A DNA stretch of 64,000 nucleotides from Ricordea florida. Taxonomy: Eukaryota; Cnidaria; Anthozoa; Corallimorpharia; Ricordeidae. The position numbers and the translations under genes were made by a program. The stretch lies in NCBI GenBank assembly GCA_949710005.1, contig OX453276.1, forward strand, positions 11,819,199 through 11,883,198, written 5' to 3'. The notes below the pieces were generated by a model. The model saw only the letters and a program-made list of their open reading frames with translations, made no database searches and was not told where the DNA came from. Of this stretch, positions 7,004 through 16,731 are shown piece by piece (position 1 is the stretch's first letter; every line of letters starts with the position of its first letter).

Positions 7004-8554
7004 ATGGGCTTACTTAATGATTTCAGAAATAGGTATCCAAAGGCTGATCATAATCAATTCGAAGTTGCAGCTGATCCGTATGGAGGATACATTAAGTGGA
7101 AAGTTAATGGTACAACAATCATGTCTTATGATGACCCCACTGGAAAAACATGGATTGATGACCTATCACCCCGTTTAAAAAGACTGTTATGGAAAGATTT
7201 AGGATTGAATGATGATGAATTGAGTTCATTCCCAAAGAGTTTAACTATAACCAATCAATCTTATCCAATACCTGCAATTGATTTTGATGACTTTACAAGT
7301 GACATAACAAAAATGCTTACCTCACTGGATATATACGTTTCAAATACTAAGAAATTCACAGCAAAGATGAGAAACATATTTACATCCCAAGTTGTTACTT
7401 TCAAATTTGGGAAGCAGAGTAAAAAATGGTTGAATGCTCCTGATATGAATTATTGGCCTCAACAACTTAACTTTGCAGTTTGGTGCGCGACCTCTGGTTG
7501 TGGTATAAGTCCTTTTGAGAGTCTAAATTATCCTAAAGTAGTGAGTAGCTTCATTAAGTTTCATGTATATTTCACAATAAGGAGGATATTATATGAATTG
7601 AGTCTTCCCTTACCTGATGAGCAACCTTTTGTAATAAATAATAATCCCTATAGTAAAGTAGCATATCAAAAATTGTGTGCCGAATTTGGTATCTCAAAAA
7701 ACTCTGACTTTAGATGGAAAGGTGGTCGAAACGGAGGTTTGGGTGATATATTCATCGATTATGGTGGTGGATATCATGGATCTGGTGGTGGATATCAAAA
7801 TGTTCATATTGTAAGGAATTATGATGTTGAAGCAGATCAGTGGCCTGGTGAAGGTGGTAAATTTGCTGATGAGGGGGGTAAGAAAGAAAAAGGTGACCTC
7901 ATATCATTTATCCGTAATGATGATTTTGCTGATTTCAAATATGCCTGGTTTATCCCAACAAGTGGTCATGGTCTCACTAAAGCTGGACTTGGTAGATTGA
8001 ATCGGTCTGTTAAAGCTTTTGTTTACTGTATATTGGGAGCGCAAGTCAACACTAGAAATTCGATTTACGGTAATGGTGGTGGAGCGATAGAGACTCAACA
8101 AGAATTCTTATCTCTATTTGAGAGTAGTGTGATTGAGAATGACATTTCTAGTTCCATCCAAAGATATCAATTAGCTGTACAGGAAGCGAAATTACGGCTT
8201 GATTTAGCTATTGCTCCTGGTGTATGGCTAATGCCTAGTAATATGATAATCAACACTGAGAGCGTGACTGGTTTTAATAACAAACTTATGAAAGCGAGTA
8301 ATGATATGAATTTTGGAGTGAACAATTCCCTAAACACTGAACCAAAACAGGTTGGAATAAGTCATAACATGGGATCTTCAAAGTTAAAGTTACCTCATAG
8401 AACTGAAACGAAACCAAAATCCTCAATGAAAACAGACTCAACGCAAACATACTCAACGAAACACGAAAATAATATTGACTCAACGCAGCATGAAAAGAAT
8501 ATATTAGCATTTATAGTTGTCGCTGGTGGATTAGCGTGGTATCTATTTCGGTAG
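7004..8554 (+). CDS. Large conserved element protein of unknown function with C-terminal anchor (516 aa)
   Basis: 516 aa, intact. Shares long blocks with the 482 aa element B protein at 27046-28494: YWPQQLNFA.WCAT.GCG(I/V)S, FHVYFT(I/V)RRIL(Y/F)EL, FRWKGGRN.GLGD, FADEGGKK or SDEGGKK, GLT.AG.GRLNRS and APG.WL(M/L)PS. The C-terminus is a low-complexity Ser/Thr/Lys linker and a single hydrophobic helix ending in W.LFR, so it is probably tail-anchored. No nuclease, protease or polymerase motif is evident. Conservation rivals that of the capsid and ATPase, so a core role (vertex, entry apparatus or assembly) is plausible but unproven. Confidence 0.78.
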   Translation: MGLLNDFRNRYPKADHNQFEVAADPYGGYIKWKVNGTTIMSYDDPTGKTWIDDLSPRLKRLLWKDLGLNDDELSSFPKSLTITNQSYPIPAIDFDDFTSDITKMLTSLDIYVSNTKKFTAKMRNIFTSQVVTFKFGKQSKKWLNAPDMNYWPQQLNFAVWCATSGCGISPFESLNYPKVVSSFIKFHVYFTIRRILYELSLPLPDEQPFVINNNPYSKVAYQKLCAEFGISKNSDFRWKGGRNGGLGDIFIDYGGGYHGSGGGYQNVHIVRNYDVEADQWPGEGGKFADEGGKKEKGDLISFIRNDDFADFKYAWFIPTSGHGLTKAGLGRLNRSVKAFVYCILGAQVNTRNSIYGNGGGAIETQQEFLSLFESSVIENDISSSIQRYQLAVQEAKLRLDLAIAPGVWLMPSNMIINTESVTGFNNKLMKASNDMNFGVNNSLNTEPKQVGISHNMGSSKLKLPHRTETKPKSSMKTDSTQTYSTKHENNIDSTQHEKNILAFIVVAGGLAWYLFR

Positions 8555-8684
8555 TTCATGACCATTTCACGTGATTATCATTGTTTGTAAATTAGTGTTC
8601 ACGTGTAGAACAATAGATTACATACTTTTACGACATAGCAACAAGCAAGTTGGAAAGTGGATTTGAAGTTGAAAAGTAGATTTT

Positions 8685-8813
8685 ATGTTTACTTTAAAAA
8701 GGCTGGTTTCTAACGTCGCTCAGGAATGTGATTACGTCAATGCAAATTTTTTTGTTAAGGAACGATTCCTCTCAGATGCTGATTATAGAAATTTAAAGAT
8801 GAATATGGTGTAA
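8685..8813 (+). CDS. Possible 42-aa ORF
   Basis: Short ORF in the 268 bp gap between two element genes, with a balanced, protein-like composition and an upstream ATTTTATG context. No promoter motif precedes it and I find no counterpart in element B. The gap otherwise contains only the promoter of the next gene. Confidence 0.2.
   Translation: MFTLKRLVSNVAQECDYVNANFFVKERFLSDADYRNLKMNMV
8791..8800 (+). promoter_or_regulatory. ATTTAAAGAT core promoter motif
   Basis: ATTTAAAGAT, 23-32 nt before the ATG at 8823. Confidence 0.45.
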
Positions 8814-8822
8814 TCAAACAAA

Positions 8823-9458
8823 ATGTTGAGCATTACCATGTACGAGTCTGAAACTAGGGTGTATTTAGATCCTCCGCTGGAAAATCTTCGGGAGATACAA
8901 CTTCTGGATTGTAATATAAAAACCAAAAGATTTATTAATTTCAAGGATGAACAGATATTATTCAATGATAAGAATCAACCCCTCATGTTAATACATCCTG
9001 GTACATATTCACTGCGTAATATCCAATCGATCTTTCTTAATGATATTGATAGAACAAAGATAACAATCATTGAGACTGATACTGTTGACTATCTATATTC
9101 CAATAAGATCTCCAACATTAAACTTACGAGAGGGCTACAAGTTGGCTTAGGGATGCCTGAAGTTATAAATCCTGGTAAATTATACCCCATAAATATACAG
9201 ATTAAGGAACCACTGAGACTTATGTGTAGTATAGTGGATAATAAGTCATCATATATGAATAACACTCAATATGGAGAACTTGTGAAACTCTCACCATCAC
9301 ACCTACCTGCTAACATACCCTCACAGGAATATCCAACAATTCCAGTTCAAAAATATGAGAGCCTCATAAACCACTTCGATTTAAGCATCTTAGACATTGA
9401 ATGGAAAAAACTTGATCTGAAGGGTTCTCCCATAACTTTAAGTTTAAGATTTAGATAA
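8823..9458 (+). CDS. Putative minor capsid (penton-like) protein (211 aa)
   Basis: 211 aa. Shows the layout of a protein family recurrent in Polinton/adintovirus-type insertions of invertebrates: N-terminal (R)VYLDPPL, a P(G)TYSL turn before a helix (residues 60-72), a middle strand region, LRLMC.IVDNKSSY, and a C-terminal strand pair ending in a basic residue. The element B protein (26339-26893) shares the IPKGEYNL-type turn and CDLVDPNKSY. Short, beta-rich and without TM, so a single-jelly-roll vertex protein is the best guess. A second in-frame ATG at 8838 (MYESETR) is also a possible start. Confidence 0.68.
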   Translation: MLSITMYESETRVYLDPPLENLREIQLLDCNIKTKRFINFKDEQILFNDKNQPLMLIHPGTYSLRNIQSIFLNDIDRTKITIIETDTVDYLYSNKISNIKLTRGLQVGLGMPEVINPGKLYPINIQIKEPLRLMCSIVDNKSSYMNNTQYGELVKLSPSHLPANIPSQEYPTIPVQKYESLINHFDLSILDIEWKKLDLKGSPITLSLRFR

Positions 9459-9495
9459 ATTTTTTGTTATGTAACACTTACTTGCGTTATATAAC

Positions 9496-9805
9496 TTAAT
9501 GTTTTTGTTGTGGCTCTTTTGTTGTGTGACATTCTTTACAATGCGCCTTCTGTCTGTTGTGTTCACATATTTGAGATCCTCCACAATCCTTACAAAAATA
9601 TCTTTGTTTTCCATGAATACATATTCCTTTTCAATACTGGATTGATAGGTTGTTTGAGGTTTTTAGGGGTAGATTTTTCAACAATATTAATGCTTGGTGC
9701 TTGTTTTATAGCTTCTCTGAGTTCTGGTTTAAGCATTTGAGAATATCTTTTAACACCTAGTTCTTTAGCTAGGGCTTGCAATTGTTTTACTGTTAACCGC
9801 TCCAT
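9496..9805 (-). pseudogene. SAP-domain protein with frameshifted cysteine-rich (EsV-1-7-like) tail
   Basis: Begins at ATG 9805 with a SAP fold signature (LTVKQLQALAKELGV...KPELREAI, residues 4-34), a DNA-binding motif. The open frame stops at 9590, but the overlapping frame directly continues with ICIHGKQRYFCKDC and GGSQICEHNRQKAHCKEC before stopping at 9496-9498. That CxxC/GGS.ICEH spacing is the EsV-1-7 cysteine repeat known from algal and viral proteins. One extra base in the A-run at plus 9628-9631 explains the shift. Element B has a SAP protein in the same terminal place but without this tail. The promoter motif at 9825-9834 supports the start. Confidence 0.7.
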
Positions 9806-9824
9806 TTTTGATATTTCATGTTAT

Positions 9825-9834
9825 ATCTTTAAAC
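9825..9834 (-). promoter_or_regulatory. TTTAAAGAT core promoter motif, SAP gene
   Basis: On the minus strand GTTTAAAGAT, 20-29 nt before the ATG at 9805. It is the outermost gene promoter next to the terminal repeat. Confidence 0.45.
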
Positions 9835-9860
9835 CAATATTCAATTTCATTTTTTTTTTT

Positions 9861-10127
9861 CTGAAATCATTGATAAAATCTCTGATAAAATTTCTGATAA
9901 ATCTCTAATAAATTTATAATTTTTTTTAATCAGAACAAAAATCCTTGTTAAATTTCTTGATAAATTCTTGATAAATTTTTTGTCCATGCTATTTTTCTGA
10001 AATCATTGATAAAATCTCTGATAAAATTTCTGATAAATCTCTGATAAATTTATAATTTTTTTAATCAGAACAAAGATCCCCGTTAAATTTCTTGATAAAT
10101 TCTTGATAAAATTTAAAGATCTTTTGT
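9861..10127. repeat. Terminal-region tandem duplication rich in TGATAAA units, element A
   Basis: A unit starting CTGAAATCATTGATAAAATC at 9861 is repeated from 9997 (136 bp offset) with few changes; the second copy gains an AAAGATC insertion near 10116. Inside each unit the heptamer TGATAAA recurs several times. By position, just outside the SAP gene, this corresponds to the terminal inverted repeat of element B, which also contains short tandem units. The matching left terminus is outside the window. Confidence 0.75.
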
Positions 10128-10229
10128 CCGAGAACTCTCTATATATACTCTCTGCTGCGTTTTGTTTGGAAATGAGTTTGATGAGTGACTTTGCTGTAGA
10201 TTTATCTTTACAAATCTTCAACAATCACT

Positions 10230-12097
10230 AGATCTCTAGGTAAGATGTGATTAGAAATTCTAGTCGCCAATTTGGCGACCAACGTTCAGGATTTGGTCGC
10301 CAAAGTGAAAAGTTTGGTCGCATTGGCGCCTGTATTAGGCACAATTTGACGCCCTTTATTCATGTACACAGTAAGGGGGGCTACGAAAAATGGCGTTAGA
10401 TTGAATATAATGTTTCTGTAGTGTTTTCTGAGTCAAGGTTTGACCCCCCCCCCCCCAAACCCCCCCCCTCCCTTATCAAAAATTCCTGGATCCGCCCCTG
10501 TTTCGCGTGTTTTGAGTTGCTCGATAACTTCTGATTTATCGGCATTTTAGACCCATATGAACTTCGACATGGAAAATAACAGTGCAAGTTTGGATCAACT
10601 TAAGTTTCTGGGCAACTGTGCACCTATACCCTCCCCTAATCCAACATTAATGCTAACGTTTTAACTTATTTGCTGGGTTACGGGAGGGTAGGTGCACAGT
10701 TCACCAGCTACTTACATTGATCTGAATGTTTTTATTTGTTGCGCCATAAAAACAAATTTTGAGGCCATTGTAAGTCATTTGTAAGCTGTTTTCGATGACC
10801 CTCAATTAAAGCTGTGGCATTTACCATTACAACTATTTTAGGGCCACTTTGGAGAGGGCCATCTAAAAAATGCCTTTGAGGGGACGGCTATGTTTTTTTA
10901 GATCATAGTTCTTTATCTCACTGAGTCTAAGAACTCACATTTCCCTTGATTTGAGTCACCTGTACCCATTGCAGGCAGTAAAGCAATGGAGTATTGGAGA
11001 ATGTACACATTTATCTGGCAGAATATGGAAACCCCATATTAATCTTACTTCTAGGATTCAAACTTTATGTTACTCAAAGTTATCATTTTGGGGTGTTCCC
11101 TTGTCGGAAATTCAATATGGCATTACCTATTTTGTCACTGTTCATACATAGCAATCCAGGTCAGCGTTCCCTTCTATCTCAGTCTAAGTAGGAAAAATCT
11201 GTAAGTCTCTAGCCCTTCTCCTTTTGTGTTTTTCTGTTCCTTCCTTATTAATTGTTATTATTTGTTTTCAGTCGCATAGTATTCTCAATGATTTAAGCTT
11301 TAGGGCAGGTTCACACTTTATAAGCATAAACACAAGTATGAGCACATTTTATTATTATTATTATTATATTTATTATTATTATTATCATTATTATTATTAT
11401 TCTTCATTATTGTTATTATTATTATCATTATTTTGTTTATTATTTTCTCTTAGACTACATTTTTTCCACTGACAATAATCTTGCAGGCAAAGTTTATATG
11501 CTTATGCCCATGTTGTCTCAGTTCACACTTGTTAATGAGTAACATAAGCGTGACCATAAGCACAAGAAAATGGAATGCTGCTGCTTACGCTTATGTCATC
11601 CCAGTTCACATTTCGAAATTCTTATGCTTATGTCAAGTGTGAACCAGCCTTTATTCTATACATATTCAGCGTATTTCCTTTGATCAGCATTCAACTAGTG
11701 GGATTCAAATCCCTGCGGGTGGTGGGGGGTGTTCGCATATGAAAGGCAGGAAAACTCGTCACCAATTTTGAATTAAGCTCCTAAAGGAGACTTATCTGGC
11801 AATCTGGCCCAAGCTTTTTGTAGTAGCAGGTACGTCAATGGGTAGACAAGTCATGTAGTATGTTAGTAAGTAAGCTCATACTAGAATCTATTACATTTAG
11901 AATTATGGGTTTGTGGTTCGCATTTAAGCCAATATGTAAGTTAGTAAGAAGTGACAAGTAAGTAGCTACGTAGGTAATTAAGTATAATAATAATAGTCAT
12001 AATCGTAATCATATTCGTCGTCCTATACGTTAGTGGTCAGGTCTGATAACAGAGTACATATTGCAGTAATTCCATAACCATACACATACGTTCTAAC
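10230..12097. other. Host intergenic or intron DNA, no gene seen
   Basis: No convincing ORF. Contains a C-rich repeat tail (10440-10500) with a TCCTGGATCCGCCCC end common to many cnidarian repeats, and the MITE at 11304-11649. Otherwise nothing recognised. Confidence 0.5.
11304..11649. repeat. MITE with GGCAGGTTCACAC-type inverted termini and inner (ATT)n
   Basis: Left end GGCAGGTTCACACTT and right end AAGTGTGAACCAGCC are near-perfect inverted repeats; more of the interior (CTTATGCTTATG/CATAAGCATAA) is also inverted. An ATT trinucleotide tract at about 11350-11437 lies inside. Probably a non-autonomous DNA transposon. Confidence 0.6.
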
Positions 12098-12164
12098 CTG
12101 TTTGTGGGCAATAACACCATAGACCTCTGTCTTGTCAAGGCCAGCTCTCTTCCCAACAGGGTCA
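12098..12164 (-). CDS. Host gene L, putative exon 3
   Basis: 67 bp flanked on the minus strand by a TTTCTCAG acceptor and a CAG/GTTAGA donor. Read in the phase left by the previous exon it is fully open (DPVGKRAGLDKTEVYG...). Phase agreement with exon 2 (2+1) supports it. Later exons are not found to the left, where element A begins about 1.9 kb away. Confidence 0.5.
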
Positions 12165-12455
12165 CTGAGAAACCAAAAATTCGTTTTAGTAGAATATGTT
12201 TCACAGAATAAACAGAACTGTTTTCAACAATCTGTTACAAGTATTTTCCTATCGCTTTGTTCTTGTATTTCTAATTTAGTAAGTTGATTTATCTAGGCCT
12301 AAACGAGGGATTCTCCAGCATTTTGACAAACTGGCCTTGATACAATACTATAAATATCTCAGTGTGAACTGCTGAAGAAAGATTCAATAAGTTAAAGATG
12401 ATCGCAGTTATGAGAAAAACTTACAGTGTAAGCAGTAACAAAGATACCGTAAGAC

Positions 12456-12545
12456 TAAAAAAAATTCAGGCTTGAACAGGATTGAAAACCCATAACATTG
12501 CAACACCAATGCAATTCTCTAACCAACTGAGCTATCAAGCCAACG
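12456..12545 (-). repeat. tRNA-derived SINE head, inverted copy
   Basis: Minus-strand GCTTGATAGCTCAGTTGG-like A box, then a degenerate B box and an oligo-T end. Mirror partner of the copy at 12600-12690. Confidence 0.6.
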
Positions 12546-12599
12546 TTTATGAAAAAAATTGATATATTCACATTCACTTCTTCATCCTCTATGACCAGC

Positions 12600-12690
12600 T
12601 GCCAGTTGGCTTGATAGCTCAGTTGGTTAGAGCATTGCACCAGTATAGGAAGGTCATGGGTTGGAATCCTGTTCAAGTCTGAATTTTTTT
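12600..12690 (+). repeat. tRNA-derived SINE head
   Basis: GGCTTGATAGCTCAGTTGG A box, B box-like GGGTTGGAATCC, and a terminal T run. Too degenerate at the acceptor stem for a functional tRNA. It forms an inverted pair with 12456-12545 around a 54 bp spacer. Confidence 0.65.
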
Positions 12691-13731
12691 TTTCACAAGA
12701 TCGAGAAATTTCATACCTCCTATATGTACGTGGCCATGTAATATCTTATTTATTACATTAACACCAATGAAATACCAAACCAGGCATTCAACTTAAACAC
12801 TTTTTGTAATTATAGAGAGGAACAACATGGCAACCGTGATCTTGTTATGTGGCAAGATATCATATATGTTTTTGCAGAAAAACTAAATTAAGACACTTGA
12901 TATTCCATTTGGTGTTTATTTAATAAATATATTGGACGTAAATCCTCTATTAAGTCACCCCACTCTTAAACAAATATCATGCAATTGATATCATTCCATC
13001 AGATCAACCATGAAGTGTTTAATGTTACTACTATTGGAGATCTTGAAATAAACCGAGATTAGTTTTCAAAACTCTTGAACAATTGTAGAGTGACTTATAT
13101 TGCCACTGGTATAGGACAGGTACATTTTTTTTTTTACACAAACTGTTGTAGGAGAAACTGTAAAATAATGAAACATCAAAGTTTAGTTTGAGATTGCAAT
13201 TTGTGAATAAAGCTTAATAATAGAGCATCCCCATAATGCCACATTTAGCTAAATCAAAAACAGCAACCCCCTCTCTATTAAGCCATCCCCTAATCTTTTA
13301 AGCCACCTCCCTATATTAACCTGACCCCCTCTAATAAGCCACCTGTCAAAGGTACCTTGAATGAATAGGCCACCAAGGTGGCTATAAATCAGGGACAGGG
13401 GGGGGGGCTTTATCCCCCCCTTACTTTTTATGGCAATGACATTTTTTGTCATTTTACACTTATCCAGGTTGTCTTTTCTAAGAAATATCTCATGGAGAAC
13501 GTTGAAAATACCATTCCCGAGCCTATAGATTTCAAAATTTTCTGGGGGAGGATGCCCCCAGACCTCCCCACAGACTCGTGCCTTCCGTGCTCGTTTCCAA
13601 GCCCCTTCACTTTAAAATACACTCCGTGGTCCCTGTAAATAGAGCATTTAAGTTGTCTACATTCTTGCACATCTAACAATTCAATAATTCAATATGAAAG
13701 TCAAATAAGACAAGGAAGGGAAACTACAAAC
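12691..13731. other. Intron of host gene L, no gene seen
   Basis: No supported ORF. Holds G-rich repeat fragments (about 13280-13440 and 13540-13570) resembling dispersed low-complexity repeat tails. Confidence 0.4.
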
Positions 13732-13894
13732 TCATGAGACTCCGGTGTCAATATTCGGTCAAAATTGTGATTTAGGGAGCCATCACCAGCCATGTAGCAT
13801 GCAGAACATAGGTCATATTTCCGACTTTTCCATCGTATTCCGCAGATAGGACAGGCATGACAGTTATGACACTTGCAGTCTTCATGCACAACAC
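13732..13894 (-). CDS. Host gene L, putative exon 2 with ZZ-type zinc finger
   Basis: 163 bp with a TTGGCAG acceptor and CATGA/GTTTGT donor. The peptide has CKCHNCHACPICGIRWKSR..YDLCSACY...LNHNFDRI, the cysteine/histidine pattern of a ZZ zinc finger (GIRWK, YDLC, H..H-F), most like those of Mind-bomb E3 ligases. Frame matches exon 1 (1+2). ZZ fingers bind protein partners. The donor is weak, so the 3' border is less sure. Confidence 0.6.
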
Positions 13895-14166
13895 CTGCCA
13901 AGCAATGAAACACAAACAGTTGTTGTTCAATCAACTACAAAAATACACACCCATAACAAAAAATCTACTTGTAGACTAATATGCCAATGCCACAATCTGA
14001 TTGGCTGAGCTACTGCAGATTATCGGCCATTAGACAGCACTTGGTTGAAGGTTGTTTTCAAAATGGAAATGTATGGGCCCTCTTAGCAAAGTTTCACTGG
14101 AAGATTGAGTATTTTGGTGTTTTCTTCTTTACCAACACATGATTTGTTTATCATGAATTTTACTAA

Positions 14167-14260
14167 AACAATTAGATTATTCGCTCTCGATTTCTATGAG
14201 GTAATAGTTGATGAGGCCAAAGTCACCCCATAGAAATCTCGAGCTCATAATCTAATTGTT
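14167..14260. repeat. Palindromic MITE, AACAATTAGATTAT termini
   Basis: 94 bp near-palindrome running from AACAATTAGATTAT to ATAATCTAATTGTT, with TTTCTATGAGG/CCCCATAGAAA inner arms. Confidence 0.65.
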
Positions 14261-14362
14261 AAATAGATGTGCTTACGGTAGCTGTTTTCCATTTGAAAAT
14301 GCCATATGGCTTAATTGGGTTGCATTGTGTATAGTCAAGAATTGCAATGCTAATAAGTTTTA

Positions 14363-14586
14363 GTATCACCCAACTAGTGGACTAATGCAAATGCTGCAAT
14401 CTGATTGGCTATGCTACTAGTGGTCTATTAGTAATAGTCCTCGAGTAGCGAAATTCGTGGCGCTTTCTTTTGTTTTATTCCCAAATAAATCTTTCTTCAA
14501 CTTGCATTTGCTAACTTTATTATTGCTTTTTCTGTCTGACTAGTTGGGTGATACTAAAACAATTAGACCCTTCGCCCTCAAGGGCT

Positions 14587-14620
<34 letters not shown>

Positions 14621-14662
14621 GCTATTGACCCGTAGCCCTTGCGGGCTGCGGGTCTAATTGTT
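14363..14662. repeat. Composite MITE unit, copy 1
   Basis: First part 14363-14554 has inverted ends GTATCACCCAACTAGT/ACTAGTTGGGTGATAC. Immediately after, 14558-14662 is a hairpin bounded by AACAATTAGACCC and GGGTCTAATTGTT. The same two-part arrangement recurs at 54260-54498. Confidence 0.75.
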
Positions 14663-15792
14663 AAATATCAATTGTAAGCTAATTGCCAACATATTTTCCT
14701 ATGTTTGATTCCGGTCATTGACGCATGATTGGTTCAGATGTTTTCGTTGTGTTCCTTTCCTTCATTTCTCTGCTACACCTGTTGACTTGTAGTTGATCCT
14801 TGAACAGAAAACATCTATGTACCAAAATTCATTTCACATGTTATTGAAATATTATTGTTTTGTTTTCTTAATTACATACATGCAAGAAATTACTGATTGG
14901 CTCAGAGCATGCCAGTTAATCCAAAACAGTGATGGGAGATGAAACTGAGTGCAGAAAATTGAAATTACATTAATGCAGAAATTAAAATTAAATTTTGTGC
15001 ATGTATAAACTATCAAAAAGCTATGAAATGATTGATTACTCTGATGGGTTCATGCATGCACGTTTTTAAAGGCACTTGCGCTCAAAATCATTTGATCACT
15101 TACACTAATTACAATGCAGAGAAGTGATTATTAATAAAGAAACATGCATGAAAATTTCAACATGTTGATTGGCTTGGAGCATGCCAATTGATACCAGATA
15201 GTGAATCCTGGAGATATTCAGTTCAGATCGAAAGTCATGATGAAGTGCAGAAATTTCAAATCAAATATTTGTACCTATATCAATCTTTTACAGTAATTGA
15301 TCAAATGATTTCAAATGCAATTTGGAGATTATATAGTCACACGTAATTTTTTACTTGAAATTCTCACAGTATTCGAAATTGCACTTTACACCATTTTATA
15401 CCCTCATAATAATTAAATGTACATGCAGATATAAAAAATTAACATGCAGGTATAGTTGAGAGCCATTTAAACCATGTACAAGGTTGAAATATAGTGCAGA
15501 AATGTTGAAATAATTAACATTGTTTTGCATATGTAAATTATAAATTGAAAGTAGTCAAATAATTTTGAGAACAATTTCAAATATATAAGCATGCACTTAC
15601 AAATTGTACTTGCTACTGGTTTTAAAAACCTACTTACCCTGGGAATTACATTTGAATACCAGAACTAATGCATGTAACTATGTAGGCGATTATTAAGAAA
15701 TAATGCAAGCTAACAAGAGTCCCCTTGAAATTTGGCAATGATGGAAATATTTTGCAACGTAAAAAATTTGAAATGGCATTATTTATTATTAG
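14663..15792. other. AT-rich intron DNA, no gene seen
   Basis: Recurrent ATGCA-rich text and no supported ORF. Inside the first intron of host gene L. Confidence 0.35.
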
Positions 15793-16097
15793 TATAAAAA
15801 CTCAGGTGATTATACAAAATTGCATGCTTTGATTAGTTCGCCATCTCAGATTATCAGCCGATAATCACCTCCACGAACAAAATGGCTGCCAGTCATTCAC
15901 ACACTTTTTGATGAAATAAATTTTTTTGGTGTTGTACAATGCTTTTTCTTTTCTTTTTTCGAAATAATCACCTGTGTATTTATTCTAAAACAATTATTTG
16001 CCTCAGGCTCAGTGAATATTGGTGAATATTCACCTTGACTTTGTCTCATTGAATATTCACCAATAATCACTGAGCCTGCCTGAGGTGAATAATTGTC
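15793..16097. repeat. MITE pair (CAGGTGATTAT family plus AACAATTATT hairpin)
   Basis: 15793-15985 begins AGTATAAAAACTCAGGTGATTAT and ends AATAATCACCTGTGTATTTATT, inverted termini. It abuts a hairpin at 15989-16097 (AACAATTATTTGCCTCAGGC... to ...GAATAATTGT). An inverted relative of both parts is at 18721-19022. Confidence 0.65.
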
Positions 16098-16731
16098 AAA
16101 AACTAAAAAGGGAGTAATATGCACAAACTAATGAAATTATCTGTGCACAAGCTTCCCTCCAATCAGAAAGCTGCATTAGTATGGCTACAATGAACCATCT
16201 GGACAAGCAGTAGTCCTAAAGCCTGCAGACACCCAGCTCCATTTCCAATTTTCTACTAACTTGGTCCAGAAAAAAAATAGACTTCCGTAACAGCAGCGAC
16301 TGGAAACTGGACATAAACAAGTCGCTACGTTCAGTTACAAAAGAAACAAAACTTGCGAATTCTGCTCTTCTAATTCCAGCATTCCAGTTCCTACCCTTTC
16401 GTTTTCCCACCAAAAAAAACACAAAATTCACTGCCTCAAGAAGCTATACATTTTATGGATTTTAAGACCATTCATGGCCGCAAAGCGACTTCATGTTGGC
16501 TCAGGGTCATTTTAAATATCGGATCTTAAGTTTACAGACCTCTAAATCGCGAAATATCTTAAATAATCGAGTTTAAGCCACTTCCGTTTTCAAAGCTCAC
16601 TTTCGGCGTCGAAAAAAATAATAGAAGTTTTTACTCGTGGCAAGACAGTCCATGCTTCATCATAAAGACGCCGTAAGTCCAAAATCAATTATGTTGTATC
16701 ATTATGTTTATCCTGGAGATAACTAGTTTAC

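Larger units (their letters stand above)
1..10230. mobile_element. Polinton-like virus-derived element A (partial, left part outside window)
   Basis: AT-rich block holding the end of a PolB gene, an rve integrase and twelve further genes, almost all with a counterpart in element B at 24249-38629. The left end and most of PolB lie before base 1. The right end is set by the terminal repeat block at 9861-10127 and a plausible ...CACT terminus near 10229; with no left terminal repeat in view the exact end and any target duplication cannot be fixed. Polymerase and integrase families identify it as Polinton/Maverick-type. No Ulp1/adenain protease is seen. The integrase and the SAP gene are frameshifted, so this is an ageing genomic copy. 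Confidence 0.88.

Noticed and set aside
9861-10127. CRISPR-like array
   Set aside because: Only two long units with internal short repeats, no spacers, animal genome; better explained as a terminal repeat.
12600-12690. Functional tRNA gene
   Set aside because: Acceptor stem does not pair and the anticodon arm is degenerate; fits a SINE head.
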